The notes beneath the pieces are model-generated. The model did no database searches. It had not been told where the DNA came from and worked only from the letters and a program-made list of their open reading frames with translations. From Pirellulaceae bacterium (GTDB lineage Bacteria; Planctomycetota; Planctomycetia; Pirellulales; Pirellulaceae): DNA of 64,000 bases. This document shows positions 62,627-64,000 of this stretch, one piece after another (positions within the stretch are counted from its first letter, which is position 1; every line of letters begins with the position of its first letter). The DNA lies in NCBI GenBank assembly GCA_019636375.1, contig JAHBXS010000001.1:930001-994000 (forward strand). Direction: 5' to 3'. The position numbers and the translations under genes are program-made.

Positions 62627-63661
62627 TCACTCCCTAAACTGCAGCACACCATTCTCGTTGAAGTGTGGATAATTGGGGGAGTATTCAATGGATAGGCCGG
62701 GCAACCTCGCCTTTCGGCGTTGTTCTTGAAACTCCGCATCAGCAACCGCACGTCGAACATCCTCAAGTGCGTCGCGAAAGCTCAAAGTTCCAGGTTTTAT
62801 TTCAAGGCACTTAATGAGATGTACTCCGTAGATCGTGGACAACGGATCCGATACTTCACCAGGTTGTAGCTCGAAGGTGGCGACCGTGTAATTTTCGGGC
62901 ATGGGACCCTTTCGCGAAATCCAACCCATTCGGCCTTGGGCCTTCGCCGACGGGGCAATTGAAAACTGCTCAGCAGCAGACTCAAATGTCAATTCGCCGA
63001 CGTCCAAGCGTCGCTTGAGTTCCTCGGCTCGCGCGAGCCCATTGTCATCCTTGTTGTCAATCAAAATTTGCGCGACCAATATTTCAGTGCCATCAAATTG
63101 ACGTTTTCTCGAATCAAAGATCGACTCCAATTTGTCTTCGGGATAAGTTTCGTAGAGGTGCTGGGGCCAAGCGGTTTGCCATTCCAAGTCGAATTGCCAA
63201 AAGGGCTCAGAAACGTTGACTTCTTGCAAAAACTGAGTCAATTCAAAACCAGCCGCGCGGCATTTTGAGCGCTCTGCCTCGACCAACATTCTGAGCTTCG
63301 ACGGACCGAGCCAAGTCTTCTCGCCGCGTAGTTGGGAGGCGACAAGATTTCGGTCGATGATCAGCTCGAGCATTTGAGCTCGAGCAACTGCTTTGGCTGT
63401 TTCGTCGAGTCCCTCCCAGCCCAAAGTTCTGGAGATTTGATAGTCAACGTCTCCTGGACAAATCACAAAACCGGGCCCCCGCGCGGCCCAGTCTTTTGCC
63501 TCGCTATTCTCTTGATTTGGAGCGGGCCGCTGCCGGGTAGGCGGTGTATTTGGTATTGCCTGGGCTAAGGCCGAGTCTGCCATTTCTATCGGGCCCAGCG
63601 GCAGAAAGTTGCTCCAGACGACGAAACACCAACTTAAGATGATTGGAAATTTACAGTTCAT
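62627..63661 (-). CDS. Exported parvulin-type peptidyl-prolyl isomerase
   Basis: The protein starts MNCKFPIILSWCFVVWSNFL, a plausible signal peptide. A parvulin (rotamase) domain occupies about residues 195-310: VAQILIDNKDDN, ELKRRLDVGELTFESAAEQFS, then GWISRKGPMPENY and PGEVSDPLSTIYGVHLIK, the family landmarks. The N-terminal helical region resembles the chaperone domain of SurA or PrsA. It should help fold exported proteins, perhaps outer-membrane proteins together with the Skp homologue encoded 16 kb away. The frame is open to 63682; the signal peptide favours 63661. Confidence 0.9.
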   Translation of the reverse strand: MNCKFPIILSWCFVVWSNFLPLGPIEMADSALAQAIPNTPPTRQRPAPNQENSEAKDWAARGPGFVICPGDVDYQISRTLGWEGLDETAKAVARAQMLELIIDRNLVASQLRGEKTWLGPSKLRMLVEAERSKCRAAGFELTQFLQEVNVSEPFWQFDLEWQTAWPQHLYETYPEDKLESIFDSRKRQFDGTEILVAQILIDNKDDNGLARAEELKRRLDVGELTFESAAEQFSIAPSAKAQGRMGWISRKGPMPENYTVATFELQPGEVSDPLSTIYGVHLIKCLEIKPGTLSFRDALEDVRRAVADAEFQEQRRKARLPGLSIEYSPNYPHFNENGVLQFRE

Positions 63662-63775
63662 TGAATCTAAACCATTGATCAAAATAAGATGGCAAAATAC
63701 CGGCGATCATCACGAAATTCAAAAGCTCTCGGACTGGAAACGGACTTGCAGGGCCTTTTGGTTTAGAGCTTATTC

Positions 63776-63855
63776 CAAAAGGGGTCAGACCCTTTGGAGC
63801 CTAGGCCATAATTTACGTTTTTTGTTCATCGCCGGAGAGGGTCTGCCCCCTTTTG
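63776..63855. repeat. REP/MITE-like inverted repeat
   Basis: CAAAAGGGGTCAGACCC (63776-63792) and GGGTCTGCCCCCTTTTG (63839-63855) are inverted repeats with one mismatch, around a 46-bp centre. The left arm also contains GGGTCAGACCC, itself a near palindrome. The ends look like repeats mobilised by REP-associated tyrosine transposases, but no transposase gene is present here. Confidence 0.7.
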
Positions 63856-63884
63856 TGATAGGCTTTTAGTATTTTTTCAGGCCA

Positions 63885-64000
63885 CTACCTTAGCGGGATG
63901 TTTTCCAAACTAAAGCTAGATTCTAAACTCACGACTGTGGAAGGCGTTTCATAGACAAATGTTGCACCTTCGGGAACTTCTAAAAACAAATACCCCACGC
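63885..64000 (-). CDS. 3' end of a leftward gene, truncated by the window
   Basis: On the minus strand a frame open to the right edge ends at TAG 63885-63887. Its last 37 residues read VGYLFLEVPEGATFVYE then TPSTVVSLESS and end NIPLR, a beta-strand-like composition. The other two minus frames have stops here. Too little is visible to name a family. Confidence 0.4.
   Translation of the reverse strand, partial: VGYLFLEVPEGATFVYETPSTVVSLESSFSLENIPLR

Noticed and set aside
1..64000. tRNA, rRNA or riboswitch genes
   Set aside because: I looked through the intergenic regions for cloverleaf patterns and known leader motifs and found none that I could support by eye.

Overview
The window looks like chromosomal DNA from a planctomycete (Planctomycetota, probably Pirellulales), with a GC content that I judge by eye to be near 50%. 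The evidence is lineage-typical protein families: a DUF1559 pseudopilin-like protein, a cysteine-rich YTV-repeat wall protein, a DUF1570 peptidase-like protein, paired MoxR-type AAA and VWA proteins, and an N-terminal leader of the LEALEY...LEQRALLNA type ahead of the RHS protein. LpxC, LpxA and a Skp/OmpH chaperone show a Gram-negative-type outer membrane.

Layout. 1-8.9 kb: end of an acidic protein, a site-2 protease with CBS domains, a very large thioester alpha-2-macroglobulin and an RsmC/RlmG-like rRNA methyltransferase. 9-19.6 kb: moaC and nrdR (convergent), a PH-domain membrane protein, DUF1559, an NtrB/NtrC-like two-component system, DUF454, a methyltransferase, an unrecognised protein, rplM-rpsI and a small membrane protein. 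19.6-33.4 kb: VWA/AAA pair, HAD-UbiA pair, a disordered charged protein, a ThiF/MoeB-like E1 enzyme overlapping a UvrA-like ATPase, a Tat-exported superoxide dismutase, and argC-argJ.

33.4-43.8 kb is an accessory island: decayed intergenic DNA with duplicated blocks, a sulfotransferase, an rhs remnant, a RraB-like probable immunity gene, and a 2,100-residue RHS polymorphic toxin whose C-terminus resembles a GIY-YIG/URI nuclease. A perfect 20-nt motif occurs once at each end of this island. The 5' end of the RHS gene holds an 11-bp G/C homopolymer. A start codon with a good ribosome binding site and an export-type leader lies upstream in a frame that joins the RHS frame only if the tract changes length. 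This is the most interesting signal in the window: a candidate phase-variable toxin, or else an assembly error.

43.8-64 kb returns to core functions. A cell-envelope operon (hypothetical Q-rich membrane protein, Skp, LpxC, LpxA, Gfo/Idh/MocA oxidoreductase) is followed by nnrE with a DUF1570 peptidase, the YTV wall protein, thiL-tsaE, a DegP-like protease, a class I glutamine amidotransferase, a secreted planctomycete protein, plsC-like and cdsA-like phospholipid genes, rsmG, a secreted parvulin isomerase, a REP/MITE-like inverted repeat and the tail of a last gene. I found no tRNA, rRNA, CRISPR array, integrase or intact insertion sequence.
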